NCBI GenBank assembly: GCA_023101885.1
Contig: JALPQD010000053.1
Location: forward strand, 4,900,447 to 4,964,446
DNA length: 64,000 bases
Reading direction: 5' to 3'
Origin: Typhlomys cinereus
Lineage: Eukaryota > Chordata > Mammalia > Rodentia > Platacanthomyidae
Below, piece by piece: positions 50,431 to 60,624 of this stretch. Below the pieces are notes generated by a model. The model saw nothing but the letters and a program-made list of their open reading frames with translations, was not told the DNA's origin and did no database searches. A program made the position numbers and the translations under genes. The first letter of the stretch is position 1; each line of letters begins with the position of its first letter.

Positions 50431-50485
50431 TGACTTACTGATTTCTTGAAGAAGAGTATTCTGTAATCTACAATCACACTTTTTT

Positions 50486-50798
50486 TAAAAGAATTTTTTA
50501 ATTTATTATTTATTCAATTGTGCGTGTATGCATGTGTGTGCATGTGTATGTATGTGTGTGTATGTATGTGTGTGTGTGTAGAACCAGGGGCAAATTCAGG
50601 AACCACCATGGATGCCTCCACCTCCTCCTTGTTTACTCTGCCCCGGGATTCACAGGCTCCGGCCTACCAGGACCAGAAACGCAAGTCCCCCCCACACCCC
50701 CGCTTCGGCCTGGCATCTATAGGGAGGGTCTAGGATCCGAACTCAGGACCTTCCGCTTGCAAGGCAGAGGCTTAACTCCTGAGCCACCTCTCCAGCCC
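50486..50798 (-). mobile_element. Young T+ SINE (second copy) with 17-bp TSD
   Basis: Same family as 14654-14932: reversed head ending '…gagccacctctccagcccc', body with GGAACCACCATGGATGCCTC, irregular TG tail with ATG breaks, and AATAAATAATAAA in the minus-strand tail. Duplication CTACAATCACACTTTTT (50468-50484) against CTACGATCACACTTTTT (50799-50815), one mismatch. Confidence 0.92.
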
Positions 50799-51174
50799 CT
50801 ACGATCACACTTTTTAAAATAATATTTCTTAAATATGAAGATATGAATTTAACAATAAAAGGGAAAACACGTGTTTTGAAATATATCCTCGGATCATGAA
50901 CTCTCAGTCCACAGAAGAAAAATGCCTATTTATGCTAAGTTATTTTTATGTAGGAATTTTTGATAATATAGGAAACATCATAAGGAGCTTGACTCTGCAG
51001 GTTAGTAAATGTACTGTCACGTTTTCACAAAGTGGTTTACTCTGTCCAAATACTGTAGGCAAGAAATGACAGATGAACAAAACTATACTGAGATTCCGTA
51101 TCACCCCAGGCAGAATAGCTATCATTGAGAAAATAGATAATAATAGATGCTGGTAAAGAAACTATCATGGTTGG

Positions 51175-51498
51175 AATCTGAGCTGTTCCCCACAGACTCA
51201 TATGCTTGCATTCTTAGCTGTTAATGTTTGGGAAGTTTCTGGCAGCAATAGGAGGTGGAGCATTGCTGGAGGAAGGCATGAGACAGGGAGCTAGCCTTAA
51301 AGTTGAGTAGCCCCACCCTGCTTTCAGTCTATTCTTACAGTTGGTCTTTTGTTCTCTCTGCCAGCTTATCCTGCCCACCATACCTTCTCTGCCACAATGG
51401 ACCACATCTCCCCTCTGGAGTTGTAAGCCAAACAAATCTCCCTTTTCTCCACTTAAGTTGCTGAATCTGAGTGTTGTCTCGCAGCAGTAGAAAGACTA
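51175..51498 (+). mobile_element. Solo MaLR-like LTR inserted in old L1
   Basis: 'atcatggttggaatctgagc', 'gtttgggaagtttctggcag', 'ggaggtggagcattgctgga', 'ccacaatggaccacatctcc' and 'gtctcgcagcagtagaaaga' follow the same order as the LTRs at 40023 and 43250 but are more diverged. Confidence 0.75.
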
Positions 51499-51682
51499 AC
51501 CCCAACTAACCCGAACAGAAACCCTCACAGAGGGAATATAAATTAGTCTAACCACCATGGAGATTGGTATGGAGATTCCTCAGAAAACTGAAAATGGAAC
51601 TACTGCACGATCCAACATTACCACTTCATTCTTGGGAAAATTCCTAAAGAAATCAAGCCAGCAACTTTGGACTTACTCGCTT

Positions 51683-51730
51683 AGCAGTAAACATGAATGT
51701 GCAGCTACCTGCACATTCATGTTTACTGCT
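51683..51730. repeat. Perfect 22-bp inverted repeat, 4-nt loop
   Basis: Left arm 51683-51704, loop CTAC, right arm 51709-51730, every position pairing. The right arm (CTGCACATTCATGTTTACTG and two more bases) is normal L1 sequence. The left arm is its exact reverse complement and is not expected in L1. Confidence 0.97.
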
Positions 51731-52214
51731 GTATGTTTCATGATATTATTGCAAGTTATGTAATCAGCCTAGGTATCTGTCAACAGATGAATGAATAAAC
51801 AAAGTGGTATATGTACACAATGGAATTTTATAAAGCCATAAAGAATGAATATTTGGAGGGAAAGAAAATGAAAGCATGGAAAAAAGCCAGATTCAGAAAG
51901 ACAAATGTCATGTTTCTCTCATATGTGGAACCTAGGAAGTGTGCGCATGTATATATTATACACATAATTATTTAACTATTTGGGAAAAGGGAGGGAACTA
52001 GTAGGAGTTGGAGGGGGATAAAAAAGAGGAGAGGGGTTAATGTGGTCAATGCACATGATGCATTTGAATGAAAATGTCTATTGAAATCTTTCAGTATATT
52101 CAATGAATGTACATCAAGATATATAGAAGAAGAGGGACGAGGTGGAGTGAAGCCTTGATATAGTTTCTATACAAAGAACATGTGGATCTCTCTTCACCTT
52201 ATTATTCATTTTAT

Positions 52215-52440
52215 TCTGCTCACGAGGTGTCAAATGAATATTTACTTACTGTATGCTAAATAAAATTTCATTACCTTTGGCATATCACATGATTTGATCC
52301 TCACAAAAACCTTGTAAGGGTGATATTAGAATTATTTCTTTCTACAGATAAAGAATCTAAGGGTCACTGAGGCTAGATAATTTGCTCAGGTAGGAGTCAT
52401 AGAAAGAGATGAGCTTCAGAGCATGATTGAAAGAGGTAGA
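52215..52440 (-). mobile_element. MIR SINE
   Basis: 'atgatttgatcctcacaaaa' 'accttgtaagggtgatatta', 'ttctacagataaagaatcta' 'agggtcactgaggc', 'aatttgctcaggtaggagtc' match the reversed MIR along its length. Confidence 0.85.
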
Positions 52441-53761
52441 TTTTGTTAGAAATCCAAAATTCAGCTATGCTGTAAATATTAACCATTTGAAAAACCTCCT
52501 GATTCACATAGATAAAGATAGTACCGTGGTTATTAGAAAATAATGAAGAATGGTTGCAGATTAGGTCTTTTCATTGAATTCTCAGTTTCCTTTCCTATGC
52601 CATTGAACAAATTTGTCCACAAATCTCATGTAATACAGTAAAATATAGACAAATATGGTGAGAGACAAGAAGACTTTGGGTCAGAGGTGAGATGCTGCTT
52701 GGCAGGTAGCTAGCCCTTCTCCCTGAAGCTACTGTGCAGATTCTGTCATCTAGTACCATTGATCCAGATCAACGCTGGACCCCTTGAAGGGTAGGATAGG
52801 GATGGGGTTGGGAAATGGGCATGATATTAAATAACAAGATTATTCTTAATTTTAGAATTTTGCAGACTTTATTGTCTCAAGAGCTCTTTTTGTTTTATTT
52901 TTGTTTTTTTATCATAATAAATATTTTTACATAATAATTTTATTTCATAAAAACTGATAATTGATTTTGAGTTTAAAAGTATATACTTTAAAATTGTCTT
53001 CTATGAGCACTAAATACAACAAAAGAATTGTTTCAGAAATATAAGAAACAAGTACAATGTCCATTTTTGACCATAACTACTATTTTTAATGAATTGTCAA
53101 TCCAAGTATGCTTAAGATATTTCAGTTTGTACCTATAAATCAAATGTCTCCAGGAGCTATAAATATGAAACATATTTTTTTCATTTTTGAATATACCTTG
53201 CATATATTTTACTATAGCAATTGCAAGGCAGGAAATTTTAAGCTGCCCATGAAAAATTGGACTCAGCCGTTTAATGAATTGTTCTTTGGGCCTATAACTA
53301 ATCTCTCTGACATTAACATCTTTAATAAACATTTGAGTAATATATGCATGCAGAATATTGGAAAGAACTAAGATATCATCTCTATTCATTAGGCTTATAT
53401 TTTCTCAATAACCTAATTTTGTCTTTCATAAGATATTAATGCTTTTGGAAGTCTTACTCCTAATCCTATTAATTCCTAAACTACCCTTTAAAAGTGCAGG
53501 AGCAATATGAAAAGGCAGTCAAACTCACTGAATTATACATTGAACTGCTAAGAGTACATTTCAGAAGTCCGAGGTTGCTAAAACTCAGGGCTTCCCTGGA
53601 AAACAATTTCTGGCACACAACTCAAATCTTGGGGCCACGGATAGCGTGTATTTCCTGGGCTTTGCAGTCTTTTGTTCTGAGGTCATTGGTCCCACATCAG
53701 GAGACATCATGGCCTAGCACACTGTGTCTATGTGTCTGCTTAGGACTACATACCCACTCTT

Positions 53762-53792
53762 TTTTTTTTTTTATTTATTCAATTGTGCGTGT

Positions 53793-53853
<61 letters not shown>

Positions 53854-54004
53854 GAACTACGGGCGAATTCGGGAACCACCATTAACCGCCTTCACCTCCT
53901 CGTTTACTCTGCCCTACTAGGACCAGAAATGCAGGCCGATCTGAATTCAGGACCTTCCACCTGCAAGGAAAAGGCTTAACCCCTGAGCCACCTCTCCAGC
54001 CCCC
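53762..54004 (-). mobile_element. Young T+ SINE (third copy, internally deleted) with 14-bp TSD
   Basis: Same family as 14654 and 50486, with a long TG run at 53789-53852. Two internal segments are missing compared with the others (around 'gggattcacaggctccg' and around 'gtctataca.gg.gtctagga'). Duplication ACATACCCACTCTT is at 53748-53761 and 54005-54018. Confidence 0.92.
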
Positions 54005-55039
54005 ACATACCCACTCTTAAAGAGTAACAAGGGCTCAATCATGTGCCATGAAGAGATCTATGAAAATAATCAAGCTCAGACAGACAACTCATTCTATGGC
54101 ATTGTTGTACCCGGAGTGAAAAGCAAAGGTCCCTTGGTTGGCCCACATGAGGAGACAACTGTATAGGATGCTCACAGAGCCTAACGGATAATAGGAGCTG
54201 GTTTGAACAATCCTCTAATTCCAGATAAAATGGTTCCCCAGTATAACTACTAATAATGTAGATATGGAACCAGAAACATTCCAAGATCTTTGAAATCCAG
54301 TTGTCCATATGGTCATATTTCTCTTCTGAGTACTCATGTCATTTTGGGTGCATCAGTAATTGTGAGCTTATTTAACTAACAAAGCCAATCCAACCTTTCT
54401 CCTTGTGTCTGCTAAATCCATAGGCATACTCTTCTCTGAGTTAGAGTTCCCAAGTTAGTGGCTGTGCTCCAGTTCTCAAAGGGCCTCCAGCAGAATTCAC
54501 TGGTGACACTGTGTCAGAGGTTATGAAAGGGGAGAATTCTGCATTTTATACATGGGAGGCAAATACCACGAACCTAGCAATGTCACTGAAAGCTGAGCCC
54601 AGAGGCCCATGGACTGACTGCAAGCAGCAAACTTTCTGGGAAGGTAGAACAATAACAGCTTTTATGTCCATGACAGGAGCCAGTTCCTGATTGCCATCTA
54701 CTCTCTACCATGGGACTTCCCTGCTTCACCTATAATTGCCTTAAGTCAGTAGCTTCCTATTGATACAATGTCTATAAAATTATAATCTAACATCAAAGTT
54801 ATAGGAAAGTGACAGAAAACAGAGAGGGAAGGACAACATATATCTTGTGGTGAATGATATTTATGCATAAGAAAGTTAAAGTGGAAGTCCTTTTCTTTTT
54901 CCATTAAATACATGTGACCTTCTACGTGTTACGTCTCACCATTGGCTGGGGAAGAACCCATGAATGCCACACCTGGTATCTCTCCAACTCCTGCAGCCGG
55001 CTGAACGTGCCTGTGGCAAAGCACTTGGCCCCAGCTCAC

Positions 55040-55227
55040 CTCGTATTCCTCCTTGAAGCCGTAACCCTCGGCACACTTCATCTGAGTGATGTGCTGGAGA
55101 AGGTCTGCCACACGGATGGCGGGGTGGAGCTGTCCTGTCTGGTAGGGCACGTCGGCTGTCTCGCGCTTCTTGTACGTGTGGGACTGCACGAGGCTGCTGG
55201 TATCACTGGCCATCGTGTGGGTCTCGT
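55040..55227 (-). CDS. PTPRM: PTPRM exon (188 nt): juxtamembrane wedge
   Basis: The exon starts with AC, completing a split Asp codon, then encodes 62 residues from ETHTMASDTSSLVQ through SHTYKKRETADVPYQTGQLH to PAIRVADLLQHITQMKCAEG and YGFKEEYE. The PAIRVADLLQHI-GFKEEYE stretch is the helical wedge found before D1 in R2B receptor phosphatases (PTPRM, PTPRK, PTPRT, PTPRU). The MASDTSSLVQ segment and KCAEG instead of KRGQG point to mu. The acceptor ends TTTCCCTAG and the donor is GTGAGC. The 3' end falls on a codon boundary and joins the 88-nt exon about 47.7 kb downstream. The segment lies in the cytoplasm between the membrane helix and D1. KKRETADV differs from human KKREPADV (memory). Confidence 0.97.
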
Positions 55228-55933
55228 CTAGGGAAAGAAGGCCAAGAAGACAATGAGGGGGGACCAGTAGGTGAAGTCAAGGACCACAGAACGCTAAGAA
55301 GCTGGCTGATGACCTCCCTCAACCTATGGCTGTGTGAGCTCTGGACGGCTCAGCCAGAAAAGAAAAGTTATGTGTTTGGAGACTCAAATGGGGTCAGCAA
55401 CACCACTGGGCACTAGGCAGAAATCTCTTTTTTACAAAGCAGTCCAAACGATAGGCTGTTCTGGCAAAGCTCATTGATAGGAGATTTCGGATCGGTAGAA
55501 GTTTCGACCTGAAACTTCATCAAGACCTGTGGTCAAGCCAGGCTTGTAGATTTCCAAATGTTAGTTAACTCATTTGTGTAATGGAGTAAATAAACTCTGC
55601 ACGGATGGTCTATGAGCAAAAGAAAAAGTGCACAGGATGGTTTAGCTTGGAAAGCTAGCAATGGGGATGGGGGTTCATCTGTGGAATCGAAGGAGAGAGA
55701 CAGGGAAGGAAACCTGGTGTGAGAATCACATGTGGATGAATCACTTGGCATGCTTTGGGACCAGAAAGCTTGTTGCAATACTGTGGGCCAACACATCACA
55801 CATGGAATGTTCTACCGTAGGAAACATGCAGGCCAGCACAGGGCAGCACAGCTGGCCCCATCCAGTTACAGGGAAGGCACACACTCCCACTCTCTCTCCA
55901 CAAATTCTCCAAGGGGTGCATTGGGGAACTTAC
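55228..55933 (-). other. PTPRM intron (706 nt) after the 12-nt microexon
   Basis: Short unique intron with GTAAGT and CCCTAG ends. It holds TGCATG (minus strand) at 55825-55830, about 104 nt inside the intron, and a GCATGC at 55748-55753. No interspersed repeat was recognised. Confidence 0.85.
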
Positions 55934-55945
55934 CATTGATTGGCA
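55934..55945 (-). CDS. PTPRM: PTPRM 12-nt alternative microexon (VPIN)
   Basis: On the minus strand the exon is TGCCAATCAATG, flanked by AAAAG upstream and GTAAGT downstream, with a long pyrimidine-rich run (CTTTTTCTCC and similar) before the acceptor. It is phase 1 at both ends. Joined after the 27-nt exon it encodes V-P-I-N and then splits the Asp codon shared with the 188-nt exon. DPFVPTAIL plus VPIN gives the 13-residue insertion I recall from the longer human PTPRM isoform (1465 against 1452 residues). A 12-nt match alone would be weak evidence. The exact residues, correct phase, consensus splice sites and position between the two flanking exons make it convincing. Confidence 0.87.
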
Positions 55946-57794
55946 CTTTTAAGAAGATACATATCAGGAGAAAAGAGGAGGAGAAAAAGGAAACAGGGCA
56001 TAAGCAATAGTACTGTGTGAGTAATTACCGGTAGTTTAGTTTTGTGCTTTCATTTTTAGTTAAATTTTCTATTGAGAGATGGTCAGAGGGCGAAGCCTCA
56101 ACTCTCCCATCATGTTAGGATGGAGGTGTTTAATTTAGGCACTCAATAACAAAAAGGAGGTTAAAATTAGTACGTAATTGCTTTTCATCCCCCATGAACC
56201 AAGAAATAACTAAATAAGGCTTATTTGTATTCAACACATCTTGTCATTTAAATTTCTTGAACAAGTCAACCAAATTGTACTAGAAAATTAGTGTCAAAAT
56301 TTGGTCCAACAAGCCTAAAGAGGCTCTATTTTAATGGGCAACAACTAGTAAATTAGATTAATGAACTGCAGAAATGCTAGCTATTAAAAATTGTCTGAGG
56401 CAAAAATGCGCCATTCAATTAACAATTTCATATGCTGCAGGTGAACTCTACATCATGCTGAATCCCTTTGTTCTTTCATGATTCAGGAAGATTTTCAACA
56501 CCATTTAAGGCTAAAATTGCTTAGCAAGGAATATGTTTTATCAACACCAATGTCAGGTATAATGAATTTAAAGCACATAAGAAAGGATGTATTCCATGTT
56601 TGCAAATTGGGATTTCAGCTCCAGTTATTTTTAAGGATTTTTTTTCATTGGATGTTTTGCTCCAGAGGAAATTTAGTCTTAAGGACATTTAGTAAGCCAG
56701 GCCTGTACTGCAACCTTCTGCCTTCATTGCAAAGACCTTGGGGATGCATGGTATGAAAGGTGGCACACAGGTGTATAGCTATGTTGCTGTTGCTGAAATG
56801 GCACCTCCGTCACTACAAGGTGGCTAAAGACACAAGACAAAATAAAAAAAGGGTGGTAAGCTGATTTCATGATTTGCTTTTTTTTTTTTCATTTGGATTT
56901 GCTTTGAAATTTATCAATGCTAAGGCTGTGATAGCCACAAATGCCCCCTAGAAATTTGCACATCAGATCTGCTTGTTGGCAACAGAGTTACCAACTGGGA
57001 TACAGGATCCCTGCTGAAATCCTGCATCCACTGGACTTTTAGTTCCTCCAGCAGAAAGATCTGTTCTTTATACTAAAAGAAATGGAACATGAATTAGTTT
57101 TCCTGCTGGGCCTCTTGTTCTCTTAGTTTTGTTAATTAAATCACCCATCACTGTGGCTAAACTAAACTTCACCTAAATGATGCCTGCCTTTCAGGTAGAC
57201 CAGAAGCCCAGCAACATTCCTGTCCCAGGCTGAGGTGCTTTCTAGGTTTTAAAACCACAGAGTGACAGTCACGATTACTGCTGTAATGTCCTTTGTTGCA
57301 CGATGACACCTTGGCCTCATCTTTAGAAGGGAGTATCTCCTAAGACACTTGAATGCTACTATGTCTGTTTAGAAAGAGTGTTACAACCTAGTAGAGACTG
57401 GAAAGGAAATTGGAGACTTCTTGTGTCCTCTCTGTGAAGAAACTGGGTTACTTTCCTATTAAGAATTCCTGACTCCACAAAAATGAGTAATTAATCAGTT
57501 TCCTCTGACAGATTAGAAATGATTTACTACTGTATCATTTGTCACTAATTTCCTACATTAAAAAATTACTCATCAACAATTTTCTTAAATTAGAAATAAT
57601 AAAGGAGGAAATTAGAAAGTATGTTCCTTACTAACAGCTCTTAGGAGTTTTTAAGAACTAAATATTTATTCTATATTCATTAATGAATTAGTTTGAATTT
57701 TTATAAGAGCAATCGAAAAAGTTTATGTGGAATGACTACTATATTTTTGAGATAGAGAAGGATCTACCCATCATCTATGTATATCTATGGGGGT

Positions 57795-58390
57795 TGTCAG
57801 GCCTACAGCCTGCTCTCTGGAGGATGACACATTAGCATCTAAAATGGGCAGTCGTTAGGTGCATTCCTCTCTTTGGAAGTTGAGTTTTGCCTCTTGTCTG
57901 CATAGACAATGGCAGGCGAATTCCTTCCTCTGGAAGTTGAGTTTATCTCCTGTCTGTTCTTGGATGGCTTTTGTTCTTCTCAGAACTGGTGAGGTTAAAA
58001 GTTCCCCTTACATTTCCTTCCCTATACATTTGAGATATGTTATGCTTGGACCAGGTAACTCTGCTTTGAGACATTCATTGTCCATTCCCTTTTATCAACT
58101 AAGTGTCATGCCTGCTTTTAATTCTACCTGGAGATATTATGTCTGGTCCCACATGATAAATAGATGTCACTCCTGCCTTTTCTTTGTTAGCAGGAATGTA
58201 TACATTTTACATAATCCTGTAAAGAATTTGGCCCTGCTCTTTGATTGTCTTCCTATAAATACTCATGTATGCTACAATAAAATTGGCTTAGATGATAGAG
58301 GACATCCTAGGCTCCCTCTGACCCAATGCCTGATCAATTCCTACTGCTCCCACTTCTGTTTCCTGCATGTAAGTCTGGGTTTATGCTGGT
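57795..58390 (+). mobile_element. ERV LTR
   Basis: Starts TTGTCAGGCCTACAGCCTGC, as at 1387. Contains CTATAAATACTC (TATA-like, about 58253) and CAATAAAATTGG (polyadenylation signal, about 58276), then a U5-like end. A duplicated 'cctctttggaagttgagttt'/'cctctggaagttgagttt' motif is at 57870 and 57929. The 3' end is uncertain. Confidence 0.65.
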
Positions 58391-58504
58391 TTGTGGACCC
58401 AGACGTATATCTATCATCATCATCGATCTATTATCTATGTCTATCCATTTATCATATATCTGCCTATGTATCTAGGTTTCTATCAATTATCTACCGGCAT
58501 GTCT

Positions 58505-58532
58505 ATCTTTCTATTATCTATCTATCTATCTA

Positions 58533-58563
<31 letters not shown>

Positions 58564-58604
58564 GCCTGCCTGCCTGCCTGTCTGTCTGTCTGTCTGTCTG
58601 TCTA
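58505..58604. repeat. Tetranucleotide repeat CTAT - CTGT - CTGC - CTGT
   Basis: Blocks of TATC, TGTC, TGCC and again TGTC units follow each other without leaving the 4-bp register. Confidence 0.97.
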
Positions 58605-60597
58605 ATCTATAAACAAATGAGGCAAGGACATATTTAAGCTCTACCTGTGAATTGGGTCTCTTACCAATGAGAATGAAAGGTGAATGTACCAGAGGATTTA
58701 ATTATGTCAAACTTCATTTCACAACAAAATGCTCTCCCTTGTTTTAATGCAAAGTGTGATTGCTCCTATCCCTGCAGGGGAGCAGATAGATAGATACATG
58801 ACTCATCTTCCTTCCAGGGCTTCAAGAGATGACCTCATGATTTTTAGGAAGCAATGTGCACATGCACATTTGTGTCTGAGAATAGAGTGCAACATGGTTC
58901 CCAAGCACCACTGTTTATCACACTGGCTCCTGTGGGAACAGCACAGCAGAGTTATCTGTTTATTTGGTGAACTGATTTTTCAGAAAAGAAGCCTAACCAA
59001 CTTCAAAAGATGTCGCTGGTGTTCCTAATAACAAAGCAGGGGATTTAGGAAAAAAGTATTTGTTTAATAAGCTTTTCTTAATCCTGCTGTGCAATCTGAA
59101 TGCTTTCTTCACTCAGACAATGCACAGCTCAGCCCTTCCCACTCCCAGCTCCCTAGGGTAAGGACACACATAGGGGAGCTTGGGACTGAATGCCACAGCA
59201 CACAAAGAGATTGCACATCTTTGCCTCCCTAGTGATTTTGCAAATGCCTTTGCATGTAGAACATGATGTTCAGGTGTTTAAGATCAGCTCATGCCCCTTA
59301 TGTGTGAAAAGAATAAAAAAAACCCAGAACTTCCCCTTGTAGAGATGATGTTTTGTGTGTGGGGGGGGCGGGGGGATTCCTGGTCTCTATTAGTTCTTAT
59401 CAAGATGTCCACTTCCAAAATTCTGCTTCCTGGTTGACTTCTGTCTTAATTCACCTCCCTACCCCCACCCCACTCCTGTTTAGGTAATATACTTGCTTAA
59501 GTTCAAATAATATCATAAGGAAAATTAAGAAAAAAAAACCCAATTCCATCCAATAAGAGATGGCAACAACTTAAAGAACAGAGAAGCCCAGGGGGAAACA
59601 ATTTATTTATTTATTCATTTATTTTTGCGAGGATATTAAGTTCTTGAAGAGAGAATTAGAAAGAGGAAGCTGAACGTCTGAGGATGGAGCTCTTGCTACA
59701 ATGAACTGTGGTATACCTGGAAGTCGCTTTTGTAGTGCTCCTTTCCCGGAAGGTTAGTGGTAGAAAGAGAACACAGCCAGGACACACTGAGTTACTCATG
59801 GTCGCAAGTGCAACAGCAGCCCGCGCTTGCTTGTCTGCTTATCACAGCCAGGTAAAGCTTCTTCTCCTCACCCTTCTCACATTGGGCAAGTGGGATTTTT
59901 CCCTGTAATCCCCTGCTGGGAATACTTCATACTTTAGATGCATTCTTCCCCACTGGGCTCACACTGCAGTTCACTTCTTGTGACATCTGACACATAATCA
60001 ACCACAGGATGACCAAGTGCCAAGGCGTTATTTTGCTGTTCAGAACGTCAGTTCTGTTGAAACTCCTCTGTGTGATAGACACTTTGGGATGCTGGTGAGT
60101 TGAGGGGCAAAGGGGGTACCCAGGGTGGGTGGGCGGGACTCTAGACAACCGTGATTGTTACTCTGCATACTATGGGGGTGTTAGTAGGGAAAGGCTATTA
60201 TAAAATTGGCTTTTTTTTGTTTGTTTGTTTTAGAAAGAAGCAAAAATAATGAGAGGCTATCTCCACTTTTTAGATCATGGGATTGGGCCAAGTTTGGCTT
60301 GTGGAAGGACACAGCTGAGCAGTGACACATCATTCCTCCCCCGGCCCCCTCTGAACCCAGGAAGGAGACGGGGCCCTCTGATGTCATCCCCGCACGCATG
60401 AAGCCAACTTTTCCTACCTGCAAAGACTTCAGGGGAAGTCCCTATCAACCCTTCCCCAGGTCCTGGGACCCACCGCCCGATCCCACGCCCCACTTCTAAT
60501 CATAGCATCATGCACAATTCCAACTCCAGCCTCCTCTAGAGTAGCCGCTGACTCAGTCACTCCTGCAGTAAACTGAGGGAAAGGGAAATAGTCTCAC

Positions 60598-60624
60598 CTA
60601 AAATTGCAGTTGGCACAAATGGGT
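60598..60624 (-). CDS. PTPRM: PTPRM 27-nt alternative microexon (DPFVPTAIL)
   Basis: The exon begins AC and ends TTAG on the minus strand. With the G from the 75-nt exon it reads D-P-F-V-P-T-A-I-L and leaves a G for the next exon. The acceptor is GTATGACAG and the donor GTGAGA. It is phase 1 on both sides, so inclusion adds nine residues without changing frame. The pyrimidine tract next to the acceptor is weak, as is common in regulated microexons. TGCATG lies 24-29 nt upstream of the exon and TGC lies about 17 nt upstream, fitting RBFOX- or SRRM4-type control (inference). The residues match the first part of the 13-residue insertion of the long human isoform as I remember it. Confidence 0.92.
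   Translation of the reverse strand, partial: THLCQLQF

Larger units (their letters stand above)
51063..52135 (+). mobile_element. Old L1 3' part, split by a solo LTR
   Basis: 51097-51168 ('ggcagaatagctatcattga' …'gatgctggtaaag') and 51505-52135 ('accaccatggagattggtat', 'cagcctaggtatctgtcaac', 'agatgaatgaataaa', 'tcatatgtggaacc') are consecutive parts of an L1 ORF2 3' end and 3' UTR. The gap holds an LTR. A perfect hairpin occurs inside. Confidence 0.85.
7292..55039 (-). other. Large PTPRM intron, about 47.7 kb
   Basis: The intron runs from GTGAGC after the wedge exon to TTTCAG before the D1 exon. It holds the nested repeats listed separately. Stretches where nothing was recognised include 8991-11264, 11633-12735, 14946-16540, 17190-18100, 22641-23790, 26061-28920, 28980-30790, 32650-34640, 36541-40020, 44704-46050, 47501-50019, 52441-53745 and 54019-55039. 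No additional PTPRM exon could be identified in it. Confidence 0.85.
55946..60597 (-). other. PTPRM intron (4652 nt) between the two microexons
   Basis: The intron starts GTGAGA and ends TTAAAAG. TGCATG (minus strand) occurs at 60509-60514, about 84 nt inside. Apart from an LTR at 57795-58390 and simple repeats it looks unique. The AT-rich stretch 56000-57780 contains many homeodomain-like ATTAAT/TTAATT words and no recognised repeat. 58604-60597 shows no repeat except a short TTTA run near 59605 and a G8 run near 59360. Confidence 0.8.

Noticed and set aside
53494..53979. 161-codon frame
   Set aside because: Driven by the TG run of the third young SINE.
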